Below the pieces are notes generated by a model. It was not told the DNA's origin. It searched no databases and was given only the letters and a program-made list of their open reading frames with translations. Both the position numbers and the translations under genes were made by a program. This document shows, one piece after another, positions 8,712 to 18,125 of a stretch of 49,033 nucleotides of DNA (within the stretch, counting starts at the first letter, position 1; every line of letters begins with the position of its first letter). Source of the DNA: Alistipes sp. (GTDB taxonomy: Bacteria > Bacteroidota > Bacteroidia > Bacteroidales > Rikenellaceae). The DNA is taken from NCBI GenBank assembly GCA_020026375.1, contig JAHHQN010000015.1, positions 1 to 49,033 on the forward strand, written 5' to 3'.

Positions 8712-11700
8712 ATGTCAATTTCCAAAGACAATAAGACGAATAATGGTTACAGCCGCATTTCGATTGGTCTGGCATCTCCCGAGGAGATTCTGGCCCAGTC
8801 GAGCGGTGAGGTGCTGAAGCCCGAAACCATTAACTATCGTACCTACAAGCCCGAGCGCGACGGTCTGTTCTGCGAGCGCATCTTCGGTCCCGTGAAGGAC
8901 TACGAGTGCCACTGCGGTAAGTACAAGCGTATCCGTTACAAGGGTATCGTCTGCGACCGATGCGGTGTGGAGGTTACCGAGAAGAAGGTACGCCGTGAGC
9001 GTATGGGTCACATCTCACTGGTGGTCCCCGTGGTTCACATCTGGTACTTCCGTTCGCTGCCTTCGAAAATCGGTTACCTGCTGGGTATCCCTTCGAAGAA
9101 GCTGGAGACCATCGTCTACTACGAGCGTTACGTCGTCATCAATCCGGGTGTTGCCAAGGAGCAGGGCATCGAGCGTTTGGCGTTGCTTTCCGAGAAGGAG
9201 TATCTCGACGTTTTGGCCGAGCTCCCGAAGGGCAACCAGTCGCTGCCCGACGACGATCCCAACAAGTTCGTGGCTCAGATGGGTGCCGAGGCTATCTACA
9301 ACCTCCTCAAACAGGTCGACCTCGACTCGATGTCGTATGCTCTGCGTCACAAGGCGACCACCGAGACTTCGCAGCAGCGTAAGTCGGAGGCGTTGAAGTG
9401 CCTCAATGTCGTTGAGTCGTTCCGCGCATCGAAGGGCCGCAACAAGCCCGAGTGGATGGTATTGAGCGTTATCCCCGTGATTCCGCCCGATTTGCGTCCT
9501 CTGGTGCCCCTCGACGGTGGCCGTTTCGCCACTTCGGATTTGAACGACCTCTACCGTCGTGTCATCATCCGTAACAACCGTCTGAAGCGACTCATCGAGA
9601 TCAAGGCTCCCGAGGTGATTCTCCGCAACGAGAAGCGTATGTTGCAGGAGGCTGTCGACTCGCTGTTCGACAACTCGAGAAAGTCCAACGCCGTGAAGAA
9701 CGAGTCGAACCGACCTCTGAAATCACTTTCGGATTCGCTGAAGGGTAAGCAGGGTCGTTTCCGTCAGAACCTGCTCGGTAAGCGTGTCGACTACTCGGCA
9801 CGTTCGGTTATCGTCGTAGGTCCCGAGCTGAAGATGCACGAGATGGGTATTCCCAAGGATATGGCGGCCGAGTTGTACAAGCCGTTCGTTATCCGCAAGC
9901 TCATCGAGCGCGGCATCGTCAAGACCGTGAAGTCGGCCAAGAAGATTATCGACCGCCGCGACCCCGTTATCTGGGGCATTCTCGAGAATGTCATCAAGGG
10001 TCACCCCGTGTTGATGAACCGTGCGCCGACCCTGCACCGTCTGGGTATCCAGGCCTTCCAGCCCAAGCTTATCGAGGGTAAGGCCATGCAGCTGCACCCG
10101 TTGGCATGTACGGCGTTCAACGCCGACTTCGACGGTGACCAGATGGCGGTCCACCTGCCGCTGGGCAACGCCGCCATTCTGGAGGCACAGTTGCTGATGC
10201 TGGGTTCTCACAACGTCTTGAACCCTGCCAACGGTGCGCCTATCACCGTGCCTTCGCAGGATATGGTCCTCGGTCTCTACTACATCACCAAGCCCCGCAA
10301 GGGTGTCAAGGGTGAGGGTCAGGTCTTCTACGGCCCCGAGGAGGTGATCATCGCCTACAACGAGGGCAAGGTCGACATTCACGCAACGGTGAAGTGTCTG
10401 GTCGAGGACCTCGACGAGCAGGGCAATCTGGCTACCGTGTTGAAGGAGACCACCGTAGGTCGTATCCTCTTCAACCAGGTTGTTCCCAAGGAGGTGGGTT
10501 ACATCAACGAGGTGCTGACCAAGCGTTCGTTGCGTGACATCATCGCCAACGTCATGAAGAAGGCCGGTGCCGACAAGGTGGCCAACTTCCTGGACGATAT
10601 CAAGAATATGGGTTACCGTATGGCATTCCGCGGCGGTCTGTCGTTTAACCTCGACGCCGTGATTATCCCCGAGGAGAAGCAGAAGCTGGTTCAAGAGGGT
10701 TACGAGCGCGCCGATGCCATTATGGACGACTATAACATGGGTCTTATCACCAACAACGAGCGTTACAACCAGATTATCGACGTTTGGACCAACATCAACA
10801 CCAAGTTGACCAAGGCCGTGATCGAGACCCTGGTCAAGGACGACGAGGGATTCAACCCCGTTTACATGATGTTGGATTCTGGTGCCCGTGGTTCGAAGGA
10901 GCAGATTCGTCAGCTGAGCGGTATGCGTGGTCTGATGGCGAAGCCCCAGAAGTCGGGTGTCGAGGGTGGCCAGCAGGTCATCGAGAACCCCATTCTCTCG
11001 AACTTCAAGGAGGGTCTTTCGGTGTTGGAGTACTTTATCTCTACCCACGGTGCGCGTAAGGGTCTTGCCGATACCGCGCTGAAGACCGCCGACGCAGGTT
11101 ACCTGACCCGTCGTCTGGTCGATGTGGCTCAGGACGTCATCATCAACGAGGAGGATTGCGGTACATTGCGTGGTCTGACGGCTACGGCCATCAAGCGCAA
11201 CGACGATGTGGTTCAGACCCTCTACGACCGTATCCTGGGTCGTGTGGCACTGAACGACGTTATCCACCCCCTGACCGGTGAAGTGATGTGCAAGGCCGGT
11301 GACGAGATTACCGAGGCGATTGCCGAGGCCATCGAGAAGTCGCCGTTGGAGTCTGTCGAGATTCGTTCGGTGCTGACCTGCGAATCGCGTCACGGTGTCT
11401 GCGCCAAGTGTTACGGCCGCAACCTTGCCACTGCCCGCATGGTACAGAAGGGCGAGGTGGTCGGTGTCATCGCCGCACAGTCGATTGGTGAGCCCGGTAC
11501 TCAGCTGACACTGCGTACATTCCACGTCGGTGGTGTGGCCGGTGGTTCGGCTGTCGAGACCAATGTGGTTTCGAAGTACGAGGGTCGTCTCGAAATCGAC
11601 GAGTTGCGTACCATCAAGAGCAAGAACGCTGCCGGTGAGGCAATCAACATCGTGATTTCGCGTCAGTCGGAGTTCCGTATCGTTGATCCCAAGACCGAGA

Positions 11701-12971
11701 TTGTACTCTATACCCACAACCTTCCCTACGGTACCATTCTCTACAAGGAGGACGACAGCGAGGTGAAGAAGGGCGACCTGATCTGCGAGTGGGATCCCTA
11801 CAACGCAGTTATCATCTCGGAGTACGAGGGTAAGGTGGCCTACGAGAGCATCATCGAGGGTGTCACCTTCCGTGAGGAGCGCGACGAGCAGACCGGTCTT
11901 TCGGAGAAGGTCGTTATTGAGTCGAAGGACAAGACCAAGGCTCCTGTCATCCGAATCCTCAATAAGGAGGGCGATGAGGTGAAGCAGTACAACCTGCCTG
12001 TGGGCGCACACGTGGTGGTGAAGGACAACGCCAAGATCAAGGCCGGCGATATCCTCATCAAGATTCCCCGTGCGGTCGGCAAGTCGGGCGGCGACATCAC
12101 CGGTGGTCTTCCCCGTGTTACCGAGCTGTTCGAGGCTCGTAACCCGTCGAACCCCGCCGTTGTATCGGAAATCGACGGTGAAATCACCTTCGGCAAGATT
12201 AAGCGCGGTAACCGCGAGATTGTCGTTACCTCGAAGCAGGGCGACCAGAAGCGTTACCTCGTACCTCTGTCGCGTCAGATTGTCGTTCAGGAGAACGACT
12301 ATGTGAAGGCCGGCGAGGCACTCTCCGACGGTGCCATCACCCCGATGGATATCCTCAATATCCTCGGTCCTACCAAGGTCCAGGAGTACATCGTCAACGA
12401 GGTACAGGAGGTTTACCGTATGCAGGGTGTGAAGATCAACGACAAGCACTTCGAGGTCATCGTCCGTCAGATGATGAGCAAGGTGAAGATTCAGGATCCG
12501 GGAGATTCGCGTTTCTTCGAGGATCAGATCATCGACAAGTGGGAGTTCATGGATGTCAACGACGAGATGTACGACAAGGTGGTTGTCACCGATGCCGGCG
12601 ACTCGCAGAACCTCCAGCCCGGACAGATTGTCTCGCTGCGCAAGCTGCGTGACGAGAACTCGAGTCTGAAGCGTAAGGACTTGAAGCCCGTACAGGTTCG
12701 CGACATCGTTCCCGCCACTTCGGCACAGGTACTTCAGGGTATCACCCGCGCCGCATTGCAGACTTCGAGCTTCATCTCGGCAGCTTCGTTCCAGGAGACT
12801 ACCAAGGTGTTGAATGAGGCAGCTATCCAGGGCAAGGTTGACCCGCTGGAGAATCTGAAGGAGAACGTCATCTGCGGTCACCTGATTCCCGGTGGTACGG
12901 GTCTGAGAGACTACGACGATTTGGTTGTAGGCGCGAAGGCCGACATCGAGACCTTGCAGCAGGCCAAGTAA
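8712..12971 (+). CDS. rpoC: DNA-directed RNA polymerase subunit beta'
   Basis: RpoC carries the catalytic Mg2+ site. The 1419-residue protein has the N-terminal zinc site (CHCGKYKRIRYKG...CDRCG, near residues 62-82), the invariant NADFDGDQMAVH at about residue 470, the trigger-loop region after AAQSIGEPGTQLTLRTFH, and the second zinc site CESRHGVCAKCYGRN near residue 895. No truncation or insertion oddity is visible. It is co-transcribed with rpoB and followed by a strong terminator at 13022-13059. Confidence 0.99.
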   Translation: MSISKDNKTNNGYSRISIGLASPEEILAQSSGEVLKPETINYRTYKPERDGLFCERIFGPVKDYECHCGKYKRIRYKGIVCDRCGVEVTEKKVRRERMGHISLVVPVVHIWYFRSLPSKIGYLLGIPSKKLETIVYYERYVVINPGVAKEQGIERLALLSEKEYLDVLAELPKGNQSLPDDDPNKFVAQMGAEAIYNLLKQVDLDSMSYALRHKATTETSQQRKSEALKCLNVVESFRASKGRNKPEWMVLSVIPVIPPDLRPLVPLDGGRFATSDLNDLYRRVIIRNNRLKRLIEIKAPEVILRNEKRMLQEAVDSLFDNSRKSNAVKNESNRPLKSLSDSLKGKQGRFRQNLLGKRVDYSARSVIVVGPELKMHEMGIPKDMAAELYKPFVIRKLIERGIVKTVKSAKKIIDRRDPVIWGILENVIKGHPVLMNRAPTLHRLGIQAFQPKLIEGKAMQLHPLACTAFNADFDGDQMAVHLPLGNAAILEAQLLMLGSHNVLNPANGAPITVPSQDMVLGLYYITKPRKGVKGEGQVFYGPEEVIIAYNEGKVDIHATVKCLVEDLDEQGNLATVLKETTVGRILFNQVVPKEVGYINEVLTKRSLRDIIANVMKKAGADKVANFLDDIKNMGYRMAFRGGLSFNLDAVIIPEEKQKLVQEGYERADAIMDDYNMGLITNNERYNQIIDVWTNINTKLTKAVIETLVKDDEGFNPVYMMLDSGARGSKEQIRQLSGMRGLMAKPQKSGVEGGQQVIENPILSNFKEGLSVLEYFISTHGARKGLADTALKTADAGYLTRRLVDVAQDVIINEEDCGTLRGLTATAIKRNDDVVQTLYDRILGRVALNDVIHPLTGEVMCKAGDEITEAIAEAIEKSPLESVEIRSVLTCESRHGVCAKCYGRNLATARMVQKGEVVGVIAAQSIGEPGTQLTLRTFHVGGVAGGSAVETNVVSKYEGRLEIDELRTIKSKNAAGEAINIVISRQSEFRIVDPKTEIVLYTHNLPYGTILYKEDDSEVKKGDLICEWDPYNAVIISEYEGKVAYESIIEGVTFREERDEQTGLSEKVVIESKDKTKAPVIRILNKEGDEVKQYNLPVGAHVVVKDNAKIKAGDILIKIPRAVGKSGGDITGGLPRVTELFEARNPSNPAVVSEIDGEITFGKIKRGNREIVVTSKQGDQKRYLVPLSRQIVVQENDYVKAGEALSDGAITPMDILNILGPTKVQEYIVNEVQEVYRMQGVKINDKHFEVIVRQMMSKVKIQDPGDSRFFEDQIIDKWEFMDVNDEMYDKVVVTDAGDSQNLQPGQIVSLRKLRDENSSLKRKDLKPVQVRDIVPATSAQVLQGITRAALQTSSFISAASFQETTKVLNEAAIQGKVDPLENLKENVICGHLIPGGTGLRDYDDLVVGAKADIETLQQAK

Positions 12972-13021
12972 AATGCGATTCCCGTCGCTGTCCCTTCGGG
13001 GATATGTAGCGTGTAAATAAG

Positions 13022-13059
13022 AAAAAGCCGTTTCCGAATTTTCGGAAACGGCTTTTTTT
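13022..13059. terminator. Bidirectional terminator, rpoC / restriction operon
   Basis: A 12-bp G+C-rich stem (gccgtttccgaa 13027-13038 with ttcggaaacggc 13041-13052) and a 2-nt loop are flanked by five A on the left and seven T on the right. It ends rpoC transcription on the + strand and can end the converging restriction operon on the - strand. Confidence 0.93.
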
Positions 13060-13113
13060 GTGGGGATTATTAAGATCGTGATAAAACTATACAATAGCTT
13101 GAGAATAGTTCTA

Positions 13114-14517
13114 TTAATTCCAATAGTTAAGTAGGTTCTTGATTGCTCGAGTAAACAGAGCGGGTGCTTTAAGACCTAAAACAAGTTTTCCTTCACTATT
13201 AAGTAGAAAGCCTACTTCCACTTCCATAATTTTTTCACTTTTGCCACCATATAAAACAACAGTGCGAATAATTTTAAAGTTAGGATAATACTTTGTTAGA
13301 TACATATTATCAAATGCGTCATAGTTAGCTAATTCTTTAATACCATTGTGGCGGTATATAAACTTCTTTCCTTCTATGGTAATTGCTTCTGTTTCTTTGA
13401 TATCGAGAAGAACAAGGTCGGGAATGAAAACTATCTGATCCTTGTTACCTGCTTTATATTTATCCCTGTCCGTATATTTTGCTAGAGGAATATGTTGACC
13501 ATCAGATGTTTTGAAATACCCTTTTTCGCATCCAGCGTGGTTTTCAAAAATGGAGTAACTTTCTGTGAAGTTCTCAACGCAAATGTGTATGAATATTGTG
13601 CCAAGTTTCTCCCCTTTAAGGTCGTAATGCCAGTAATTTTGTGGAAATGTTGTTCTCGGAACAGTGAGACCTTGTAAAGAAATGTTTAGTGCATTGGCGA
13701 TCTGAATAAATTTATTGCTTTCGCCAACATGAGATTGTATTAATCCGTGCCTTATTATTTCAATGTTTTTATCCCAACCTAACTTTCGAAGAACTGCTGC
13801 AATAATACTCAATGCACCAATATTTGGGTCGTGAGAAAGGGAACCTTGCTTGTACAATCTTCCTGATATTTTAATCTTATTAGACTGCTTGTGTATCAGA
13901 ATAGGAACATTCCCTCTAGGAGGCCTCCTCATGGTATTTTTGTATCGGATAACCTCATCAATAGAGGTAAAAGGCTTAAATGTATTGGGATCTAACGTTT
14001 TACCAAGAATATCTACTCCTAAAGTTAATAGCAGTCTTGTTCCAAAGATATATGTTTCTGTGGGATCTGTTTTTTGACCGACCTCCAAGGCATAAAGCAT
14101 TACTTTTTTTGTTGTAGGATAATAATGCTGAATAAAAACAAATTTGGAACATCTTTGGTAAACTCCTGTATTTCGGCTTTCTTGGTCATCAGTTTTTGTT
14201 TCTTCAATGGCATATAATGGAATGTCTTCTTCTTTAGGTTGGGTATTTTGATGAAAAATAAGGAAGTCTGTAAAACTTGAATTTCCAGAAACAGTCTTGA
14301 TATACACATTATCCACAATAGCACATTTGAAGCCGATAACTTCGTAAGTAAAGTCAAAACATTTTGTTTCTCGATCTAATAATGGAATAATTCTTAGATT
14401 ATCTCCAAAGAAACCAATTCCGTGATCTTTTGCGAAGTATTCGAAAATCATTTGTAGTACTTCCTTTTTGGGCCTTTCTTCTGTCAAGATCCAAAGATTC
14501 TTATGTCCGTCCATCAT
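13114..14517 (-). CDS. Predicted type II restriction endonuclease
   Basis: The gene follows two DNA methyltransferase genes in one operon and is therefore probably their restriction enzyme. The 467-residue protein has no family I can name. Two stretches fit the PD-(D/E)XK nuclease core. The first is D84 with E106-T-K108 (YAIEETKTDD), followed by SRNTGVYQR at 114-122; the second is P366-D367 with E382-G-K384 (IPDLVLLDI...IEGK). The first, with its Q-R helix, looks the better catalytic core, and the second might be a second centre or chance. The start overlaps the upstream stop (ATGA), so translation is probably coupled. It is A+T-rich, unlike flanking genes. A specificity or maturation subunit is an alternative role. 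Confidence 0.72.
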   Translation of the reverse strand: MMDGHKNLWILTEERPKKEVLQMIFEYFAKDHGIGFFGDNLRIIPLLDRETKCFDFTYEVIGFKCAIVDNVYIKTVSGNSSFTDFLIFHQNTQPKEEDIPLYAIEETKTDDQESRNTGVYQRCSKFVFIQHYYPTTKKVMLYALEVGQKTDPTETYIFGTRLLLTLGVDILGKTLDPNTFKPFTSIDEVIRYKNTMRRPPRGNVPILIHKQSNKIKISGRLYKQGSLSHDPNIGALSIIAAVLRKLGWDKNIEIIRHGLIQSHVGESNKFIQIANALNISLQGLTVPRTTFPQNYWHYDLKGEKLGTIFIHICVENFTESYSIFENHAGCEKGYFKTSDGQHIPLAKYTDRDKYKAGNKDQIVFIPDLVLLDIKETEAITIEGKKFIYRHNGIKELANYDAFDNMYLTKYYPNFKIIRTVVLYGGKSEKIMEVEVGFLLNSEGKLVLGLKAPALFTRAIKNLLNYWN

Positions 14518-15575
14518 TTGGTTAATATGTAAAGTTGTTCAAGTACATGTTTTTTTGTTGCGGATAAACCTTTGTTGTTACTTTTGAATCTATGATATTG
14601 GAACTGTTCTAGTACCACTGTCCCATATTTAGATAAGACATTAATAATGTCACTTTGATTCATAATACCTTCTGAATTATAGCTCATGACAAGGTATTTA
14701 TATTTAGCAGTTTTTGCAATTTCTTCCAAGTCGCATAAAGCTGTTTTTGCATTGCAGAAGGTCGATTTTTTCCCTTCATATTCTCGCATGCCTGTCATAC
14801 CCTTAATTTTTGGGGTGTCGTATTTGGCAATAGTCTCGATTAGATGGTAATTTGGAAGATATTGTCGTGCATTATATGGAGGATCTAGATAAAGTATATC
14901 AACATCAATATCCTTAAGTAGATTCATGCTGTTAGTGTTATATACTTTATTATCCCTATTGTTATTATAGGTCTTTATTGTGCGCAATGATAATCTTTTA
15001 ACGGCACGGGGATCCCATTTTTTATGAAATGCAGCATAGACACCAGCCACATTTGCATAAAAAGAAACAGTTTCAATTAAACACGTAAGAAGAATATAGT
15101 ATTCTGATTCTGTAATTAGATTATTCTGTTTCCATTCTTCAATTTTCTGGCGGATTGCATCTATTCTTAAACCATTCTCTGAACTGAAGTACATTCTTGG
15201 TTGCTCTAGGTCGGAGGTCCCTTCTGGAGTGTAGTTTTGATATATAAATCCTTTTACATCATCTACTTCGTCAAGATATTTCACTACAACTTCTAATGGA
15301 TTGGAAAATAATGAATATGTATTCAATCTATTCAAGGTGGGTAAAAGTTTCTCAAACTTTGGCTCTTCGTTGTTCTCTATATATGCTTTTTGCATACAAT
15401 AAGACATATACATTATGTCAGATGATCCAACTTTATAACCTTTCTCCTTATAAAATCGTGCAACATTTGTAGTTCCAGAGAAAAAATCAAAGAATGAATC
15501 TCCTACGACACCTTTTGACTCTAAAATAGAATAGATCTTATCAAGTATATTTTCTTTATTTCCAATGTATCTCAT
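14514..15575 (-). CDS. D12-class DNA adenine methyltransferase (first-half M.FokI-like)
   Basis: It is predicted to transfer a methyl group from S-adenosylmethionine to adenine N6 on one strand of the recognition site. The 353 residues hold the SAM-binding motif FSGTTNVA at 32-39 and the catalytic motif DPPYNARQY at 231-239. The order of motifs (SAM-binding first) and the start MRYIGNKENIL recall the N-terminal half of FokI/StsI-type methylases, by recollection of the family and not by search. Its ATG follows directly on the TAA of the partner methylase, with zero spacing, and its TGA overlaps the endonuclease start. Low G+C suggests recent gain. Confidence 0.85.
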   Translation of the reverse strand: MRYIGNKENILDKIYSILESKGVVGDSFFDFFSGTTNVARFYKEKGYKVGSSDIMYMSYCMQKAYIENNEEPKFEKLLPTLNRLNTYSLFSNPLEVVVKYLDEVDDVKGFIYQNYTPEGTSDLEQPRMYFSSENGLRIDAIRQKIEEWKQNNLITESEYYILLTCLIETVSFYANVAGVYAAFHKKWDPRAVKRLSLRTIKTYNNNRDNKVYNTNSMNLLKDIDVDILYLDPPYNARQYLPNYHLIETIAKYDTPKIKGMTGMREYEGKKSTFCNAKTALCDLEEIAKTAKYKYLVMSYNSEGIMNQSDIINVLSKYGTVVLEQFQYHRFKSNNKGLSATKKHVLEQLYILTK

Positions 15576-16457
15576 TTAATCTGTAGTGTAATTTGTGATT
15601 AAGACTTCATCTGTGGAATGTTTGTCTCGATTGAGTGTTTGGTAATTAGAATTAGCATAATCCTTATTTAGATGTATAACATTGTAGCCATTCCTTTGTA
15701 TCCAATCGATTAGAATGTAATTCTTCTTCCCTTTGTGAACTAATACATTAGAGAGCGCAAACCGAATATGTCTTACATTTAAATTATCAAGAAGTGTTAA
15801 AAGTTTCTGTTCCTCGCAAGGATTCCAACCTGTAAATCCTCTTTTCCCATCATTGTAAGTTCCTGTGGTAATGAGGTATGGTGGATCACAATATACAAAA
15901 TCATTTTCATCTAATCCAGACAAATCGACATCTTCGAAATTATTGCATGAGAAAACAACTTCTGTGTTATGTAGTTTTGAAATAAAATCACGTAAGTTTT
16001 TCTCCATATTGGAATTATACGAACTTCTTGCTTTGCCAAAGGGTATATTGTATTCATGTGCTGTGTTGAATCTGATTTGGTGATTAAACCCATATGCCAT
16101 TAATACGAATAAATCCAAAGGTTCTCTTTTAGTATTGTATAATTGTCTAATATTCTTATATCCTTCTTCATTTGTTAGTGAAAGATTAAATTCTTCGATA
16201 CGTTTATAAACGTGTTTAAGAATTGTTGCCTCGCTTAAAGACTTGAAAGAATTATAAAGGTCAATCAGATATGATATATTATCATTGAATATAATACGGG
16301 GGGCATTTACATTGATGCCAACATTACAACCTCCGCAAAATAAATCTACAAATGTAGATATGTTGCGCGGAAATATTGGTAGAATTTGAGGAAGTAATTT
16401 ACCTTTACCTCCCATATAATTCATTGGCGATTTTATATATTTATTCTCCCTTGCCAT
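15576..16457 (-). CDS. D12-class DNA adenine methyltransferase (Dam/DpnII-like)
   Basis: This is the first gene of the restriction-modification operon. The 293-residue protein has the D12 signature: MNYMGGKGKLLPQI at 12-25, SAM-binding FCGGCNVG at 40-47 and catalytic DPPYLITTGTYNDG at 191-204, with the usual FGxAR-like segment PFGKARSSYN at 139-148. It resembles the other half of FokI-type methylases and also Dam/DpnII enzymes. Two methylases beside one nuclease suggest an asymmetric site, each enzyme marking one strand. The order methylases first, endonuclease last fits the need to protect DNA before cutting starts. Confidence 0.88.
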   Translation of the reverse strand: MARENKYIKSPMNYMGGKGKLLPQILPIFPRNISTFVDLFCGGCNVGINVNAPRIIFNDNISYLIDLYNSFKSLSEATILKHVYKRIEEFNLSLTNEEGYKNIRQLYNTKREPLDLFVLMAYGFNHQIRFNTAHEYNIPFGKARSSYNSNMEKNLRDFISKLHNTEVVFSCNNFEDVDLSGLDENDFVYCDPPYLITTGTYNDGKRGFTGWNPCEEQKLLTLLDNLNVRHIRFALSNVLVHKGKKNYILIDWIQRNGYNVIHLNKDYANSNYQTLNRDKHSTDEVLITNYTTD

Positions 16458-16650
16458 TTAAATTGTGTTGCTTTTCTAATTCGTTGGGTCGTAAATTTTA
16501 TATAAAATTGTGTCAGGTCACAGCTTGATTGGATATATTGATGATTTTCTGTAAATATAGTTATTATGAAAATACACTTTGTGGATCTATATTGGGGGTT
16601 TGGCTATCATCAGTGTGTCTAGAGCAATTCTTTTGATCTTTTTACTTTTG

Positions 16651-16679
16651 CAAATATATCAATTTATTTGTTGACCAAA
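16651..16679 (-). promoter_or_regulatory. Candidate promoter of the restriction-modification operon
   Basis: On the - strand a perfect -7 element TATATTTG (16658-16651) has a TTTG (16679-16676) 17 nt upstream, three shorter than the N20 seen at other promoters here. The start would be near 16645, leaving about 190 nt of untranslated A+T-rich leader (16458-16645). No gene is seen in 16458-16730. That stretch holds only this candidate promoter and leader. Confidence 0.45.
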
Positions 16680-16730
16680 TCTAAAAACAGTTGACTTTTC
16701 TATAATACTAATTTCTGCGCCCCAAAACAG

Positions 16731-16759
16731 AACGACCCGACAGATACCTGTCGGGTCGT
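16731..16759 (-). terminator. Terminator of the serine ammonia-lyase gene
   Basis: A 12-bp perfect stem acgacccgacag/ctgtcgggtcgt (16732-16743, 16748-16759) with loop atac lies 33 nt past the sdaA stop. The - strand tail tctgtttt is only moderately T-rich. It also marks the edge between the G+C-rich backbone and the A+T-rich restriction island. Confidence 0.75.
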
Positions 16760-16792
16760 CTTATTGATGAAATACGGTTCTTGCCGCACGGA

Positions 16793-17995
16793 TTAACGAT
16801 GTTCGTAACGCTTGGCCAGACCGCCTTCCGAGGTCTCGCGGTAGAGCGATGGCAGGTTGTGTCCCGTTTCGTTCATCACCTCCACCACCTTGTCGTAGGA
16901 TACCAGATGCGAACCGTCGGAGAGGGTGGCGTAGATGTTGGCGTCGAGGGCGCGTGTGGCGGCGATGGCGTTGCGCTCGATGCAGGGGACCTGCACCAGT
17001 CCGCACACGGGGTCGCAGGTGAGTCCGAGGTGATGCTCCAGACCCATCTCGGCGGCATATTCAATCTGTGAGGGTGTGCCGCCGAAGAGCTGGCACGACG
17101 CGGCGGCAGCCATGGCGCAGGCCACGCCCACCTCACCCTGACAACCGACTTCGGCACCCGAAATCGAGGAGTTGGTTTTGGCGATGTTGCCGAACAGACC
17201 GGCTGTGGCCAGGGCTCTGAGGATACGTATGCGCAGGAAGTCGCGCGAGGTGGCCAGATGGTAGAGTACGGCCGGTACCACACCGCTCGAACCGCAGGTG
17301 GGGGCCGTCACGACGATGCCGCCCGAGGCGTTCTCCTCGGAGGTGGCGAGGGCGTAGGCATAAATCTTGGCTCTCGACTCCAGCGAGGCGTTGTAGCTTT
17401 TCGACTTGACGTAGTAGGTGGCGGCCTTGCGGGCTACCTTGAGTCCCGAGGGCAGCACGCCGTCGTTGTTCAGACCGCGCTGTATGGTTTCGCACATCGA
17501 GGTCCAGATGTCGTCGAGGAAGTCCCATATTTCGGGGCCTTCGGAGTCGTTGACATATTCCCAATAGGTTTTTCCCTCGCGGTAGCACCAGTCCTTGATT
17601 TCGGTGATGGTGGTCAGGGGGTAGATGTCCTTGTGTACGGTGAGCGGACCCTCCTCGTTGGCCAGCGAGCCGCCGCCGACGCTGTAAATCTTCCACGAGT
17701 CGACCACAATACCGCCCTTGATGCCCTCGAAGAGCATGCCGTTGGGGTGGAAGGGGAGGACGATTTCGGGACGCCACACGATTTCGGTGGGGGCGACGGG
17801 GTTGAGTACCGAGAGAATGGCTACATCGGTGAGGTGGCCCTTGCCGGTTGCGGCCAGTGAGCCGTAGAGGGTGACACGATAGGAGTCAACGCCCGAACAG
17901 CGTTTGACAAAGAGTTCCGAGGCTTTCTTGGGACCCATGGTATGGCTGCTTGAGGGGCCGTTACCGATTTTGTATAACTCTCTGAGGGATTCCAT
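16793..17995 (-). CDS. sdaA: L-serine ammonia-lyase (single-chain, iron-sulfur type)
   Basis: It deaminates L-serine to pyruvate and ammonia with a [4Fe-4S] cluster in place of pyridoxal phosphate. The 400-residue chain has the beta-domain motif GPSSSHTMGP at 13-22 and, in the alpha domain, VTAPTCGSSGVVPAV plus the cluster-region segment GLTCDPVCGLVQVPC near the C terminus. Both domains are on one chain, as in E. coli SdaA (about 455 aa); this one is shorter. It follows tRNA-Arg by 26 nt on the same strand and ends in its own terminator. The assignment is firm; serine is the likely physiological substrate. Confidence 0.93.
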   Translation of the reverse strand: MESLRELYKIGNGPSSSHTMGPKKASELFVKRCSGVDSYRVTLYGSLAATGKGHLTDVAILSVLNPVAPTEIVWRPEIVLPFHPNGMLFEGIKGGIVVDSWKIYSVGGGSLANEEGPLTVHKDIYPLTTITEIKDWCYREGKTYWEYVNDSEGPEIWDFLDDIWTSMCETIQRGLNNDGVLPSGLKVARKAATYYVKSKSYNASLESRAKIYAYALATSEENASGGIVVTAPTCGSSGVVPAVLYHLATSRDFLRIRILRALATAGLFGNIAKTNSSISGAEVGCQGEVGVACAMAAAASCQLFGGTPSQIEYAAEMGLEHHLGLTCDPVCGLVQVPCIERNAIAATRALDANIYATLSDGSHLVSYDKVVEVMNETGHNLPSLYRETSEGGLAKRYEHR

Positions 17996-18021
17996 GTTGG
18001 TTTATGGTTCTTTTTAAGATG

Positions 18022-18093
18022 TACCCTCGCCGGGAATCGAACCCGGATTTTCGGTTTAGGAAACCGACGTTCTATCCATTGAACTACAAAGGC
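18022..18093 (-). tRNA. tRNA-Arg (CCU)
   Basis: On the - strand the anticodon arm is TCGGT-TTCCTAA-ACCGA with anticodon CCT, reading AGG. The T arm is CCGGG-TTCGATT-CCCGG. The acceptor GCCTTTG/CGAGGGT uses three G-U pairs, and the discriminator is A with no encoded CCA. It lies between fadL and sdaA, and no close promoter was recognised. Confidence 0.88.
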
Positions 18094-18125
18094 AGAGACT
18101 TTGTTGCCGCCCGGTCAGATGACCG

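Noticed and set aside
4906..8775. 1289-codon - strand open frame over rpoB
   Set aside because: It is an antisense shadow of rpoB, long only because of biased third positions in the real gene.
9723..13094. 1123-codon - strand open frame over rpoC
   Set aside because: It is an antisense shadow of rpoC and crosses the bidirectional terminator.
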